The notes under the pieces were generated by a model that saw only the letters and a list, made by a program, of their open reading frames with translations, was not told the origin of the DNA and did no database searches. The position numbers and the translations under genes were made by a program. From assembly GCF_023822025.1 (NCBI RefSeq), contig NZ_CP082909.1:62001-126000 (forward strand): DNA of 64,000 bases, read 5' to 3'. Position 1 is the stretch's first letter. The number at the start of each line of letters is the position of its first letter. Of the stretch, positions 43,493 through 54,789 are shown one piece after another. The stretch is from Endozoicomonas sp. 4G (GTDB taxonomy: Bacteria; Pseudomonadota; Gammaproteobacteria; Pseudomonadales; Endozoicomonadaceae).

Positions 43493-44605
43493 ATGGCGTC
43501 TGCGGTTGATCATGAAATGATGTCTCGTGCCTTGCGACTGGCACACAAAGGGTTATGCACGACAATGCCCAATCCCAGGGTAGGGTGCGTGATCGTCAAG
43601 AATGGTGTCGTTGTCGGTGAAGGCTTTCATGAGTACGCAGGCGAGCCCCATGCTGAAGTTCATGCCCTGAATATGGCTGGCGACAAAGCTGAGGGCGCCA
43701 CCGTGTATGTCACCCTTGAGCCCTGCAGTCATTTCGGCAAAACACCACCCTGCGTAGAAGCCTTGATCAAGGCCAAAGTCGGCAGAGTGGTGGTTGCTGT
43801 GGAAGACCCTAATCCACTGGTATCCGGTCGAAGTATGAACAGGCTGAGTGATGCCGGTATTGAGGTTGAATCCGGCGTTCTTGAGGCCGAAGCGAAAGCC
43901 TTGAATCCCGGCTTCATCAAAAAGATGGTGAGCGGGCAACCTTACGTCCGGCTGAAGCTGGCCATGAGCCTGGACGGCAGAACGGCCATGGCCAGTGGTG
44001 AATCCCAGTGGATCACCGGCCCCGCTGCCCGCAGCGAAGTGCAAAAGCTCCGGGCGCAGAGCTGTGCCATTATGACCGGTGTTGGCTCCATTCTTCATGA
44101 TAATTCTTCATTAACGGTCAGGGCCGAAGAACTGGGACTGCCCGATGCTGAAAAACTGGCCCGCAGGCAGCCACTCAGGGTGGTTCTGGATTCATCTCTG
44201 CAAACCCCGGTTGCTGCAAAAGTGGTCACCGGCCCCGGAAAAGTGCTGATTGTGTGTACCGATCAGGCAGAGCAAAGTCGGCAGGCAAGGCTTGAAGCTG
44301 CCGGTGCTGAAGTGCTGAGATTAAATGCCGGCAAACAGGTCGACCTGAAGGCATTAATGACCGAACTGGCTCGAAGAGATTGCCATGAAGTCTTGCTTGA
44401 AACCGGGGCGACTCTTGCCGGAGCGGCTGTCAGTGAAGGGCTGGTGGATGAAATGAATATCTTTATGGCCCCGACCCTGATGGGCTCAGCAGCCCGGCCT
44501 TTGTTGAACCTTCCCTTCCAGTCCATGTCAGAAAAGCTGGGTCTGAACATCTCCGATATCCGCGCTATTGGCGATGACTGGCTGATTAAGGCAACGTTCA
44601 AATAG
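43493..44605 (+). CDS. ribD: Bifunctional riboflavin-specific deaminase/reductase
   Basis: A 370-residue protein. The N-terminal zinc deaminase has HAEVHAL and PCSHFGKTPPC (zinc ligands His and two Cys), and the C-terminal reductase has PYVRLKLAMSLDGRTAMASG, SQWITGP and the NADPH-binding LETGATLAGA. It carries out the second and third steps of riboflavin synthesis. ATG with CCATGG context at 43493; length agrees with orthologues. First of the ribD-ribE-ribBA-ribH-nusB-thiL-pgpA series. No FMN riboswitch was recognised upstream. Confidence 0.97.
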   Translation: MASAVDHEMMSRALRLAHKGLCTTMPNPRVGCVIVKNGVVVGEGFHEYAGEPHAEVHALNMAGDKAEGATVYVTLEPCSHFGKTPPCVEALIKAKVGRVVVAVEDPNPLVSGRSMNRLSDAGIEVESGVLEAEAKALNPGFIKKMVSGQPYVRLKLAMSLDGRTAMASGESQWITGPAARSEVQKLRAQSCAIMTGVGSILHDNSSLTVRAEELGLPDAEKLARRQPLRVVLDSSLQTPVAAKVVTGPGKVLIVCTDQAEQSRQARLEAAGAEVLRLNAGKQVDLKALMTELARRDCHEVLLETGATLAGAAVSEGLVDEMNIFMAPTLMGSAARPLLNLPFQSMSEKLGLNISDIRAIGDDWLIKATFK

Positions 44606-44632
44606 AACACTGATTACTGAGACTCTCTATCC

Positions 44633-45298
44633 ATGTTTACAGGCATTATCGAGGCTGTTGGTAGCCTGCAAAAAGTCGAATCCCGTTCCGGTGATCTGAG
44701 GTTAACGGTCCACTCAGGTCAGCTGGATCTTTCTGATGTAAAGCTCGGTGACAGCATTGCCACCAACGGCGTCTGCCTGACCGTGGTCGAATTGACCGGG
44801 CAGGGCTACGTGGCCGATGTTTCCCTGGAAACGCTGGAAAATACCACCCTTTCGGGGCTAACTGTCGGCTCGGCCCTAAATCTGGAAAAGGCACTGACGC
44901 CTTCAACCCGGCTGGGTGGACATCTGGTCAGTGGGCATGTTGATGGTGTTGGTAATGTTGTCTCCATCGAACCTTCGGGCCGTTCAACGGTCTATTGGTT
45001 GGCAGCGCCTGCCCATCTGGCTCGCTATATCGCTCATAAGGGTTCGATCACGGTAGATGGCGTCAGCCTGACGGTCAATAAAGTGGACGGCTGTCGCTTT
45101 GCCCTGAATATCGTGCCCCATACCCAGCAGGAAACCATTATTAACGGTTACCGGGCAGGAACAGAGATTAATCTGGAAGTGGACTTACTGGCCCGCTATC
45201 TGGAAAGGCTGATGGACCCCAGCCTCAGGGAAGAGCGCGTATCCGCCCCTGCCAGTCTGACAGCCGGTTTTCTTGCTGAACATGGCTTTATGAAGTGA
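44633..45298 (+). CDS. ribE: Riboflavin synthase alpha chain
   Basis: A 221-residue protein with the two internal repeats of the lumazine-binding fold, each beginning MFTGIIEAVGSLQ and GGHLVSGHVDGVG. It dismutates two 6,7-dimethyl-8-ribityllumazine molecules into riboflavin and the ribitylamino precursor. The active-site cysteine region TNGVCLTV in repeat 1 is present. It follows ribD by 27 nt. Called ribC in E. coli. Confidence 0.97.
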   Translation: MFTGIIEAVGSLQKVESRSGDLRLTVHSGQLDLSDVKLGDSIATNGVCLTVVELTGQGYVADVSLETLENTTLSGLTVGSALNLEKALTPSTRLGGHLVSGHVDGVGNVVSIEPSGRSTVYWLAAPAHLARYIAHKGSITVDGVSLTVNKVDGCRFALNIVPHTQQETIINGYRAGTEINLEVDLLARYLERLMDPSLREERVSAPASLTAGFLAEHGFMK

Positions 45299-45379
45299 CC
45301 GCTTTCAGCTTGAGAATGAAACCGTTAGAATACGTCGGTTTCGCATACCGGATGTATAGAGAGCACACACGGGGGTGTT

Positions 45380-46492
45380 ATGCAGCTTAACTCCATCGAA
45401 GAGATTATTGAGGATATTCGCCTTGGCAAACCAGTCATCCTGATGGATGACGAGGACCGTGAAAACGAAGGTGACCTGATAATCGCTGCTGAGAAGGTCA
45501 CTCCTGAGATCGTGAATTTCATGACCCGGGAAGCCAGAGGTCTGGTCTGCCTGACCCTGACCGGAGAGCGTTGTGATTTTCTGGAACTGCCACCCATGGT
45601 GAGTACGGCAGACAATGCATCGGGCTTTGGTACCCCTTTTACCGTTTCTATTGAAGCGGCAGAAGGCGTGACAACCGGTATCTCTGCCCATGACCGGGCA
45701 AGAACCATTCGGGTTGCCGCGGACCCTCTGTCCCGCCCCGGTGATATTGTTCAGCCAGGTCATGTGTTTCCACTGAGAGCTCAGCCTGGCGGTGTGCTCA
45801 GCCGTGCGGGTCATACCGAGGCGGGTTGTGACCTGGCTCGTCTGGCTGGATTGATGCCAGCCGCAGCGATCATCGAGATCATGAATGAAGACGGCACCAT
45901 GGCTCGTCGTCCCGATCTGGAAGTGTTTGCCAAAAAGCATGATCTGAAAATCGGTACTATCGCGGATCTGATCAACTATCGAATCCTGAATGAGAAAACC
46001 GTCGAAAAGCTGGAAAAGCGCACACTGGATACTGATTTTGGCCAGTTTGATATGACTGCCTACAAGGATTCCATCAGTGGTGCCACGCACATTGCCCTGA
46101 CCAAGGGCTATATTACACCGAACTCGCCAGCGCTGGTGCGAGTCCATGCGATGGAACCTTTCCGTGATTTGCTGTCGGCACATCCTGAAAACGGAAAATC
46201 CAGCTGGCCGCTGCATCAGGCGATGGCGCGTGTGGCCAGTGAAGGCCGTGGTGTGATTGTGTTGCTGGACTCTGAATCCAGGCTGGACCTGGGCGGTGCC
46301 CTGGAAAAGTTCTCCAATGGTAAGAGTGGCAGCAACGGTATGTCCGGCGCTTATCTGACAATAGGCACCGGCTCACAGATTCTGCGTGACCTGGGGGTAG
46401 GCAAAATGCGTTTGCTCAGCTCGCCGGTTCGCTTCGCGGCCCTGTCCGGATTTGATCTGGAAATTGTTGAATACATCCCGTGTGAAGACTGA
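45380..46492 (+). CDS. ribBA: 3,4-dihydroxy-2-butanone 4-phosphate synthase fused to a degenerate GTP cyclohydrolase II domain
   Basis: A 370-residue protein. Residues 1-200 are RibB, with the acidic motif [17 protein letters not shown] and [14 protein letters not shown]; it makes the four-carbon unit of riboflavin from ribulose-5-phosphate. Residues 205-370 resemble RibA but the zinc-binding Cys-x2-GD-x8-C-x-C pattern is replaced ([20 protein letters not shown]), so GTP cyclohydrolase activity is unlikely. A complete ribA lies 2.6 kb downstream and supplies that activity. Confidence 0.94.
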   Translation: MQLNSIEEIIEDIRLGKPVILMDDEDRENEGDLIIAAEKVTPEIVNFMTREARGLVCLTLTGERCDFLELPPMVSTADNASGFGTPFTVSIEAAEGVTTGISAHDRARTIRVAADPLSRPGDIVQPGHVFPLRAQPGGVLSRAGHTEAGCDLARLAGLMPAAAIIEIMNEDGTMARRPDLEVFAKKHDLKIGTIADLINYRILNEKTVEKLEKRTLDTDFGQFDMTAYKDSISGATHIALTKGYITPNSPALVRVHAMEPFRDLLSAHPENGKSSWPLHQAMARVASEGRGVIVLLDSESRLDLGGALEKFSNGKSGSNGMSGAYLTIGTGSQILRDLGVGKMRLLSSPVRFAALSGFDLEIVEYIPCED

Positions 46493-46540
46493 ACGTCAGA
46501 GCACGTGCATCAGACACAAAGATTTATTGAGGAAAACGCT

Positions 46541-47014
46541 ATGTCTTTGCAAACCATCGAAGGCACTATGCAGGCTAATGGTGGCAAGTACGCGATCGTG
46601 GTTGCCCGCTGGAATGCCTTTGTTGTAGAAAGTCTGCTCAGCGGTGCTGTGGACAGTCTGACTCGTCACGGTATTGCAGAAAAAGATATCACTGTCGTAC
46701 GCTGCCCCGGCGCGTTCGAAATTCCACTGACTGTTAAGAAAGTCGCCAAAACCCAACGCTTCGACGCTATTATTGCCCTGGGTGCGGTCATTCGTGGCGG
46801 TACACCCCACTTTGAGTTCGTTGCCAACGAATGTGTGAAAGGCTTGTCCCAGGTGAATCTGGATCAAGAAATTCCGGTGAGTTTCGGTGTTCTGACCGTA
46901 GATACCATTGAGCAGGCGATCGAGCGTTCCGGTACCAAGGCCGGTAACAAGGGGGCAGAGGCTGCCATGGCGGCTTTCGAAATGGTGTCCCTGCTCAAGA
47001 AACTGGAGGCCTGA
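46541..47014 (+). CDS. ribH: 6,7-dimethyl-8-ribityllumazine synthase
   Basis: About 157 residues from [20 protein letters not shown], with GAGGAAAA upstream; the frame extends to 46505 without family similarity. Signatures: [35 protein letters not shown] and [17 protein letters not shown] (His in PHFEF is the catalytic acid/base region). It condenses the RibB and RibD products and assembles into an icosahedral 60-mer or pentamers. Its stop lies 1 nt before the nusB start codon. Confidence 0.96.
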   Translation: MSLQTIEGTMQANGGKYAIVVARWNAFVVESLLSGAVDSLTRHGIAEKDITVVRCPGAFEIPLTVKKVAKTQRFDAIIALGAVIRGGTPHFEFVANECVKGLSQVNLDQEIPVSFGVLTVDTIEQAIERSGTKAGNKGAEAAMAAFEMVSLLKKLEA

Positions 47015-47015
47015 G

Positions 47016-47498
47016 TTGTCCACTGAGAAGCAGGAAGCCGGGCAGAAATCTGCCCCGCGTCCAAAACCATCTGCCCGCCGTCGTGCACGTCAACTGGCGC
47101 TGCAGGCGTTATACCAGTGGCAGATGTCCCAGTCATCCATCACCCAGATTGAAATGCAGTTCCGTGCGGACAATGATTTCAACAAGGTGGACGATGGCTA
47201 TTTCCACATGCTGCTGACCGGAATTGCCCGTGAAGCCAGTCGACTGGACGACGCCATGTCGCCACTGCTGGATCGACCTATATCACAGCTGGACCCGGTT
47301 GAAATGTCGGCCCTGCGTATTGGCTGCTATGAGTTGATGAACCGCTCCGATGTCCCATACCGTGTGGTCATCAACGAAGCCATTGAGCTGGTTAAGCGGT
47401 TCGGTGCCCAGGACTCTCACCGTTATATAAACGGCATTCTGGACAAGCTGGCACCCCGTGTTCGTCCTGATGAAGTGCGCAACTTCCGTCGTAAGTAA
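47016..47498 (+). CDS. nusB: Transcription antitermination factor NusB
   Basis: About 160 residues from a TTG at 47016, with GGAGG 6 nt upstream inside the end of ribH. The N-terminal SARRRARQLALQALYQWQMS is the arginine-rich RNA-binding segment; LDPVEMSALRIGCYELMNR and VVINEAIELVKRFGAQDSHR, INGILDKL follow, all characteristic. It acts with NusE in rRNA antitermination. The longer open frame from 46908 lies in ribH and is ignored. Confidence 0.94.
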   Translation: MSTEKQEAGQKSAPRPKPSARRRARQLALQALYQWQMSQSSITQIEMQFRADNDFNKVDDGYFHMLLTGIAREASRLDDAMSPLLDRPISQLDPVEMSALRIGCYELMNRSDVPYRVVINEAIELVKRFGAQDSHRYINGILDKLAPRVRPDEVRNFRRK

Positions 47499-47593
47499 TG
47501 GTTTTTTGATCAGGAGATAACGCGGTTGTCCCCTGATCTGCTAATCTGCCTTGAGCACGTTGCACTCCTACTTTAGCTTGGCTGGAATCTCCC

Positions 47594-48562
47594 ATGGCGC
47601 TTGGCGAATTTGATCTGATTCGCAGTTTTTTCGATCGTCCGGGTCTGCGATCACATTTGACCGATGTTGTTGGCATAGGCGACGATTGTGCGCTTCTGTC
47701 TCTTCAAGCGGGTCAACAGCTGGCTCAGTCTCTGGATACGCTGGTTGAGGGCGTTCACTTCCCGAAAAGCTGTGATCCCTATCTGCTGGGTTATCGGGCA
47801 CTGGCCGTTAATCTCAGTGACCTCGCGGCTATGGGAGCCAAACCCCACAGTTTTACACTGGGTTTGACGATGCCTGAAGCCAATAATACCTGGCTTCAGT
47901 CGTTTTCTGACGGTCTGGCAGAACTCGCATCAATGCATCAGATAGGGTTGATTGGCGGTGACACTACCCTTGGGCCTTTGACCCTCTCGATACAGGTACA
48001 GGGAACATTGCCCAAGGCCAGTGCGCTGCGGCGAAAGGGGGCAAAAGTCGGGGATTTGATTTATGTCAGCGGTTCTCTTGGCGACGCTGCCGGTGCCTTG
48101 CCTGACGTGTTGAAAGGTAAGACCCCAAAGAGTGCCGACACCCCTGAACAGCGTCATCTGCTGGAACGTTACTATCGACCGACGCCTAGAATCCCATTGG
48201 GTCAGTGGTTACTGGCAAATGGTGCTACTGCGGCCCTGGATATTTCCGATGGTCTACTGGGTGATTTGGGGCACATTCTCAAAGCCAGTCAGGTCGGTGC
48301 TGAACTTAATACGGCATCAGTGCCGGTTTCCAAAGAACTGGAAAACTGGCTGGGCCCGGAGCAAGCCAGAGAGCTGGCACTGACCGGAGGTGATGATTAT
48401 GAGTTGTGCTTTACCTGGCCGGCTAAAACACCGTTACAGCTTCCTGACCGTTTGCTGGCTGACAGTCCTGTAACCTGCGTTGGTCGTATAACTTCTGCTA
48501 CCGGGCTGGTGGATGCAGAGACGGCTCAGCCTCTTTCTCCCAAGGCCTATCAGCACTTTTAG
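47594..48562 (+). CDS. thiL: Thiamine-monophosphate kinase
   Basis: A 322-residue PurM-like ATPase. GIGDDCALLSLQAGQQLAQS carries the ATP/Mg acidic motif; GYRALAVNLSDLAAMGA and IGLIGGDTTLGPL follow, and near the C-terminus ALDISDGLLGDLGHILKAS with LTGGDDYELCFT binds substrate. It phosphorylates thiamine monophosphate to the active diphosphate. It lies between nusB and pgpA as in other gammaproteobacteria. Confidence 0.95.
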   Translation: MALGEFDLIRSFFDRPGLRSHLTDVVGIGDDCALLSLQAGQQLAQSLDTLVEGVHFPKSCDPYLLGYRALAVNLSDLAAMGAKPHSFTLGLTMPEANNTWLQSFSDGLAELASMHQIGLIGGDTTLGPLTLSIQVQGTLPKASALRRKGAKVGDLIYVSGSLGDAAGALPDVLKGKTPKSADTPEQRHLLERYYRPTPRIPLGQWLLANGATAALDISDGLLGDLGHILKASQVGAELNTASVPVSKELENWLGPEQARELALTGGDDYELCFTWPAKTPLQLPDRLLADSPVTCVGRITSATGLVDAETAQPLSPKAYQHF

Positions 48563-48583
48563 TGACTTTTTTTACAGGTATTT

Positions 48584-49060
48584 ATGAGTAAAACACCTTC
48601 AGTCTGGAAAAATCCGGTTCACTTTTTTGCCTTTGGTCTGGGCAGTGGCCTGTCGCCTGTCGCACCGGGAACGGTCGGCACCCTGGCGGCCATTCCTTTC
48701 TACCTGATGTTTCAGCACCTGCCGTTATGGAATTATCTACTGGTGCTGGCGGTCAGTATTGTTTTGGGTATCTGGCTGTGTGATAAGACCTCTAAAGATC
48801 TGGGCGTTCATGACCATCGAGGCATTGTCTGGGATGAGTTTGTCGGTTACTGGATTACCATGCTGGCCGCTCCCAGTGGCTGGGAATGGATAGTGGTGGG
48901 CTTCATCCTGTTCCGAATTTTCGATATCTTGAAACCCTGGCCCATCGGCTGGCTGGATAAGCAAGTGCATGGCGGTCTGGGAATTATGATAGACGACATT
49001 GTTGCTGGTATTTTTGCGCTTGTTTCTCTTCAGGTTATTGCTTGGCTACTGTTTTGGTAA
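48584..49060 (+). CDS. pgpA: Phosphatidylglycerophosphatase A
   Basis: A 158-residue membrane protein with about four helices (LPLWNYLLVLAVSIVLGIWL and others) and the family motifs GLSPVAPGTVGTLAAIPFY and HDHRGIVWDEFVGYWITM (Asp-Glu metal site), ending FRIFDILKPWPIGWLDKQV. It dephosphorylates phosphatidylglycerol phosphate in the inner membrane. It starts 21 nt after thiL. Confidence 0.95.
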   Translation: MSKTPSVWKNPVHFFAFGLGSGLSPVAPGTVGTLAAIPFYLMFQHLPLWNYLLVLAVSIVLGIWLCDKTSKDLGVHDHRGIVWDEFVGYWITMLAAPSGWEWIVVGFILFRIFDILKPWPIGWLDKQVHGGLGIMIDDIVAGIFALVSLQVIAWLLFW

Positions 49061-49140
49061 GACCTGAGTACACACAAAAATGACATAAATTATCCGGTAC
49101 TGTTACAATCCCAGCCCACGACTGTCTTAAGGAGTAGTGA

Positions 49141-49734
49141 GTGTCTGTTCGTTACGTTGCAGAATCTCGCCTGCCCACCCCTTTCGGTGAGTTCATCATG
49201 CATGGATTTGAAGAGAGTGGCACCGGCAAGGAGCATCTGGCTCTCACCATGGGGGATGTGAGCCAGGGTGGCCCCGTTCTGGCACGGGTTCATTCAGAGT
49301 GTCTGACCGGAGATGCTCTGTTTAGCATGCGCTGTGATTGCGGCCCTCAGCTCGAGGCGGCCATGCGCAAGATTGCCGAGGCCGGTCGTGGGGTTATCCT
49401 TTATCTGCGTCAGGAAGGCCGCGGCATTGGCCTGATGAACAAAGTCCGGGCTTACCAGCTTCAGGATACCGGTCTGGATACCGTAGAAGCCAACGAAGAA
49501 CTGGGTTTTGCTGCCGATCTGCGCAAGTACGATATGTGCAAGGTCATGCTAGATCATCTGGGCGTCACCCGCCTGGTGCTTATGACCAATAACCCGAAGA
49601 AGGTTGAAGCCTTGACCCGTCAGGGAATTGAGGTTGTTCAGCGTCAGCCTCATCAGACCGGCCAGAATCCCCACAACGAGAAATACCTGACCACCAAGGT
49701 CTGGAAGCTAGGGCATTTGTACGATACTGCGTGA
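49141..49734 (+). CDS. ribA: GTP cyclohydrolase II
   Basis: A 197-residue enzyme from a GTG preceded by AAGGAGT. The zinc site [20 protein letters not shown] is complete (three Cys), followed by the catalytic [20 protein letters not shown] and [12 protein letters not shown]-type NNPKK. It opens the GTP ring, the first step of riboflavin synthesis, and thus complements the degenerate domain of ribBA. The last 40 bp of the gene are duplicated at 51772-51811 beyond the zinc-finger gene. Confidence 0.96.
   Translation: MSVRYVAESRLPTPFGEFIMHGFEESGTGKEHLALTMGDVSQGGPVLARVHSECLTGDALFSMRCDCGPQLEAAMRKIAEAGRGVILYLRQEGRGIGLMNKVRAYQLQDTGLDTVEANEELGFAADLRKYDMCKVMLDHLGVTRLVLMTNNPKKVEALTRQGIEVVQRQPHQTGQNPHNEKYLTTKVWKLGHLYDTA
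49689..49728 (+). repeat. ribA 3'-end repeat, upstream copy (within ribA)
   Basis: These 40 bp, encoding [13 protein letters not shown], match 51772-51811 at 39 of 40 positions in the same orientation. Together the two copies bracket the zinc-finger gene, like att sites or the ends of a duplication. Confidence 0.9.
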
Positions 49735-49754
49735 TGTTTAAGCCGGAGCCAGAC

Positions 49755-49835
49755 ACAAAAGGAAAGTGCATGACCAGCCCCACCATCTAACAAGCAAAGA
49801 AAGGTGATAAAGGATGATTCACCTCTCAACCCGTC
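49755..49835 (+). pseudogene. Remnant of a second zinc-finger-gene 3' end
   Basis: AAAAGGAAAGTGCATGACCA (from 49757) with the following bases aligns through gaps with the end of the zinc-finger gene and its downstream flank (51672-51757), including CCATCTAAC and TGATAAA-GATGAT. The frame reads KRKVHDQP then shifts. So a shortened copy of the same gene end sits directly behind ribA, which implies past duplication or recombination between gene copies. Confidence 0.65.
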
Positions 49836-49922
49836 TCAAAGAAATCTCCGACCTTTCTCCAGATTTTGACTAACCTGATTTCCCAATAAACATCTCAACA
49901 ACCGGGAAGCCAGGCCTTGCTA

Positions 49923-51740
<1,818 letters not shown>

Positions 51741-51771
51741 TCTGCCTCAACCACCTCTAAAAGGAACATGA

Positions 51772-51811
51772 GACCACCAAGGTCTGGAAGCTGGGGCATT
51801 TGTACGATACT
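51772..51811 (+). repeat. ribA 3'-end repeat, downstream copy
   Basis: Forty bp that copy the last codons of ribA with one substitution, standing alone without the rest of ribA, 32 bp past the zinc-finger stop. Confidence 0.9.
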
Positions 51812-51938
51812 ACATAAAAAATTATTGTTGTCAGAATTTTAATAACTTCTGGCACTATTTTTTCTTTTGTACATCAGAGCATTTTTCTTTGAAACGTTGT
51901 ACTATTAATCGATACTATTTGATCAATGTGTTTTTAAT

Positions 51939-52400
51939 ATGAATGTTAATGAAATTTTATCAGCATCAAGAATCGATGAGTTGAAGAAAGTTGGCTCCTA
52001 CCTTGAAGTCAAAATTCTTATTGAGGAAAAAATCGATAACAAGCTTGGTGTTAATGGTTGGAAGCCTCTTTTTTATAAAATTAAAGCTGTTAAGGAAAGC
52101 GTTGGTTTAAATAAAAATAAATTGATTTCAGAGTGCGATGGTGATTATTTAAATAAATCTAAAAAAAAGGTTTCTGATATTTTGGGTTTTAAAGTAGTTG
52201 CGAAAAATTTTAATGAATTGAAAAAAAAGATAGATATGATTATTGTTTTTTTTGGCTCGAGCACGTTTGATCCCTATGAACACTACGAAAAGACTAAATT
52301 AGACAAATTCAAGAGTAGTTCAAGGCTTGAAGGTATTAAAATAGAGTTTTCAAATCAAGATCAAACAATAGAAGGTGTATTGGCGAAGTATAGAAGGTGA
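51939..52400 (+). CDS. Fic antitoxin with N-terminal extension
   Basis: A 153-residue protein. The C-terminal part (residues 118-145: KTKLDKFKSSSRLEGIKIEF) carries S-x3-E-G (S127-x3-E131-G132), the inhibitory motif by which YhfG/VbhA-type antitoxins block the ATP site of Fic enzymes. Typical partners are only about 60 residues; here an extra lysine-rich helical domain of about 110 residues precedes it, which I do not recognise and which might bind DNA. The fic gene starts 4 nt after its stop. Confidence 0.72.
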   Translation: MNVNEILSASRIDELKKVGSYLEVKILIEEKIDNKLGVNGWKPLFYKIKAVKESVGLNKNKLISECDGDYLNKSKKKVSDILGFKVVAKNFNELKKKIDMIIVFFGSSTFDPYEHYEKTKLDKFKSSSRLEGIKIEFSNQDQTIEGVLAKYRR

Positions 52401-52404
52401 TTTC

Positions 52405-52740
52405 ATGGATAAGTACGATTCGGCTAATGATTGCTATTGTTATCAAGGGTCAACAATATTAAAAAATAAGCTTAATATAAAAGACATGGATGAGCTTGAA
52501 GAAGCAGAAAGAGAAATTACTGCAATAACTGCTGGAAGGATTTTTTTTAGACCACCGCCATATAATCTGGAGTATATGAAACATCTTCACCGGCAGTTGT
52601 TCTCGGAGCTGTATGATTGGGCTGGAGAAATTCGTAGTGTCGATGTATCTAAAGGCGGTACACGTTTTTGTAATTGTGGAAGAATAATCGCAGAGTCAAA
52701 GAAATTATTTATGAACCTGGAAAGAGAAAACTGGTTAAAC
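52405..52740 (+). pseudogene. fic: fic toxin gene, 5' part (interrupted by IS)
   Basis: From MDKYDSANDCYCYQGSTILK the frame encodes 112 residues of a Fic-domain AMP-transferase, including the N-terminal Fic segment LHRQLFSELYDWAGEIRSVD and the flap region VSKGGTRFCNC. It is interrupted after GGTTAAAC (52733-52740) by an insertion sequence and then reads into IS sequence to a stop at 52782. Joined to 54356-54610 it gives an uninterrupted Fic protein of about 197 residues. Confidence 0.85.
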
Positions 52741-54347
52741 GTAACTATTCAGCCCCCCTGTAATCGACTGGTATTTTCGTGATTATGTGCCACTCTGAAG
52801 TACAGTTTCCTGGTCGTATGCCGCTATGAGTCAGCTTACTCCCGAATTTCAGATGATTGTCGCCCTCCTTGCCGTTGTGAATGAACTGCAAGAGCAGGTG
52901 ACCGTGCTGAGCCAGCAAGGGGCAAAGCTGGAGACGGAGAACAAAGAACTCTCAGCTAGACTCAATACCAACAGCCGCAACAGCAGCAAGCCTCCATCCT
53001 CGGATGGATATGCAAAACCCAACGCCAAAGCAAAGGACTCTTTAGAGGCGACGGAGAGCGACCCAAAAGACGAAAAACCCAACCCAAAAAGCTTACGAAA
53101 GAAGTCAGGTCGTAAGCCCGGCGGCCAGAAAGGTCACAAGGGTTCTACGCTTCGACAAGCTGCTAAAGCAGAGCATACCCACTACCACCCTGTCATTGAC
53201 TGCGAAAAATGCCGTTGCTCACTGCGTTCGGAAAAAACGGTTAAGCTGGTTGAACGACAAGTGTTTGAACCCGGTCGTTTTGGTCACTTTGAAGTAACTG
53301 CTCATGTAGCAGAGGTCAAAAAGTGTAGCTGCGGTCATGTAACGCAGGCCAGCTTCCCCGAAGGCGTAGACTCTCATGTGCAGTATGGGCCTGTTACTCA
53401 GGCACTGGCCGTGTATCTTTGCCAGTATCAGCTGGTGCCTTACAAGCGCGCTTCCCAGTTCTTCATGGATATTTTCGGATTAGAGGTTAGCCCGGGTTCT
53501 ATCTGCACCTTCCAGGAGAAGGCTTATAACCAGTTAGCCAGCACCGAACAGGCTATTGCCGATGCCCTCAAGGTAGAACCCATTGCCGGTGCTGACGAAA
53601 CGGGCATGAGAGTAGCCGGGGCGCTATGGTGGATGCATGTCCTTCGTACTGAAAAATGGACGATGTATCACCTTGATCCCAGTCGAGGTCACTCCGCCAT
53701 AGAGTCCATGGGCATCTTACTGGCCTTTGCTGGAATATTAGTTCATGACCACTATAAGGCTTACTTCCGTTATGCTGCACTTCATGCCCTCTGCAATGCC
53801 CATCACCTGAGAGAGTTACAGGGTGTTGTTGATAGGGACTGCAACCATCTTGCCGCACGTTTGCAACGGTTGCTGAGACTGGCCTGCCATCTCAGCAACG
53901 GTTTCAGAAAGATTGGCATGAAGGCTATGCCAGAAGTGATTTACCAGCGCATTGCCTCACTGTTCGAGCGGACAGCGAGAAGAGCGCTGGCTGAAGAAGC
54001 TGAGTATATGGAACGAGTACGACAACGGCTGGGTCGTGACAAAGTCAAAAATACCAAAGCCTTCAACCTTTTTAAGCGGTTGGTGGAGTTCAAGGACGAA
54101 ACCTTGAGATTCATGACAGACCTCAACATCCCCTTCGACAATAATGGCAGTGAACGAGACATCAGAAATGGCAAGGTGAAGCAAAAAATATCAGGTTGTA
54201 TCAGAAGCAAGAAAGGAGCGAAATGGTATTGCCGGATACGGAGTTATGTTTCATCGGCGAGAAAGCAGGGTCAGAACGTTTTCGAAGCCCTGCTTATAGC
54301 CATGAAGAATTACTGCGGTCATCCTTTGCTGGGTGCTGAATAGTTAC
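52741..54347 (+). mobile_element. IS66-family element (single transposase) with 8-bp target duplication
   Basis: The ends GTAACTATTCAGCCCCC (52741) and its inverse GTAACTATTCAGCACCC (ending 54347) match at 16 of 17 positions. The direct repeat GGTTAAAC flanks both sides (52733-52740 and 54348-54355), the 8-bp target duplication typical of IS66. The insertion splits the fic gene and, because flanks are intact, is recent. Confidence 0.95.
52826..54343 (+). CDS. IS66-family transposase (single-ORF type)
   Basis: A 505-residue transposase. N-terminal coiled coil and NTNSRNSSKPPSSDGY with a lysine-rich linker, a zinc-binding block (CRCSLRSEKTVKLVERQVFE) and the DDE domain (ADETGMRVAGALWWM, VHDHYKAYFRY, DNNGSERDIRNGKVKQKISG). 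These are typical of the IS66-like group that needs no separate TnpA/TnpB, as also found in ISBst12-type elements. It stops inside the right inverted repeat. Confidence 0.93.
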   Translation: MSQLTPEFQMIVALLAVVNELQEQVTVLSQQGAKLETENKELSARLNTNSRNSSKPPSSDGYAKPNAKAKDSLEATESDPKDEKPNPKSLRKKSGRKPGGQKGHKGSTLRQAAKAEHTHYHPVIDCEKCRCSLRSEKTVKLVERQVFEPGRFGHFEVTAHVAEVKKCSCGHVTQASFPEGVDSHVQYGPVTQALAVYLCQYQLVPYKRASQFFMDIFGLEVSPGSICTFQEKAYNQLASTEQAIADALKVEPIAGADETGMRVAGALWWMHVLRTEKWTMYHLDPSRGHSAIESMGILLAFAGILVHDHYKAYFRYAALHALCNAHHLRELQGVVDRDCNHLAARLQRLLRLACHLSNGFRKIGMKAMPEVIYQRIASLFERTARRALAEEAEYMERVRQRLGRDKVKNTKAFNLFKRLVEFKDETLRFMTDLNIPFDNNGSERDIRNGKVKQKISGCIRSKKGAKWYCRIRSYVSSARKQGQNVFEALLIAMKNYCGHPLLGAE

Positions 54348-54355
54348 GGTTAAAC

Positions 54356-54610
54356 AGCCTGAAAAAAGAAGATTTCTGTAACAAGCTCGCTGAATACTAC
54401 TGCGAGTTTAACATGATTCATCCTTTTCGTGAGGGTAACGGTAGAGTTCAGCGAATGCTGTTTGAGCACCTTTCTCTCGCTGTCGGTTATGACCTTGACT
54501 GGGGTGATATAGGGCAAAGTGAATGGATTCAGGCAAACATTGATGGCGTTGATGTAAATTACGAACCTATGTCTGAAATATTTAAGCGAATAGTCACCCT
54601 CTGCACCTGA
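54356..54610 (+). pseudogene. fic: fic toxin gene, 3' part
   Basis: After the duplicated GGTTAAAC the frame continues SLKKEDFCNKLAEYYCEF and the Fic core motif HPFREGNGRVQR with the catalytic His, then IGQSEWIQANIDGVD up to a TGA at 54610. All catalytic residues are preserved, so precise excision of the IS would restore a potentially functional toxin. Confidence 0.85.
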
Positions 54611-54789
54611 GGGATATGAGTTCCTAGTTCCTATTAGAGTTGGCTGCTTGGGACATTCATCTTAAAAACGTGGTATTAAACTGTTGGCAACGCAATCTTT
54701 AAAACCTGTTTTATCCTCATAAAATGGTTGTATTTCTACCGAGAGTAGCTATAACAGTTACACCGGCTTTCATCTCAGGAATAGCGGCC

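Noticed and set aside
43404-45379. FMN riboswitch upstream of ribD, ribE or ribBA
   Set aside because: The conserved RFN-element blocks were not found in any of the three leaders; spaces are short or carry unrelated sequence.
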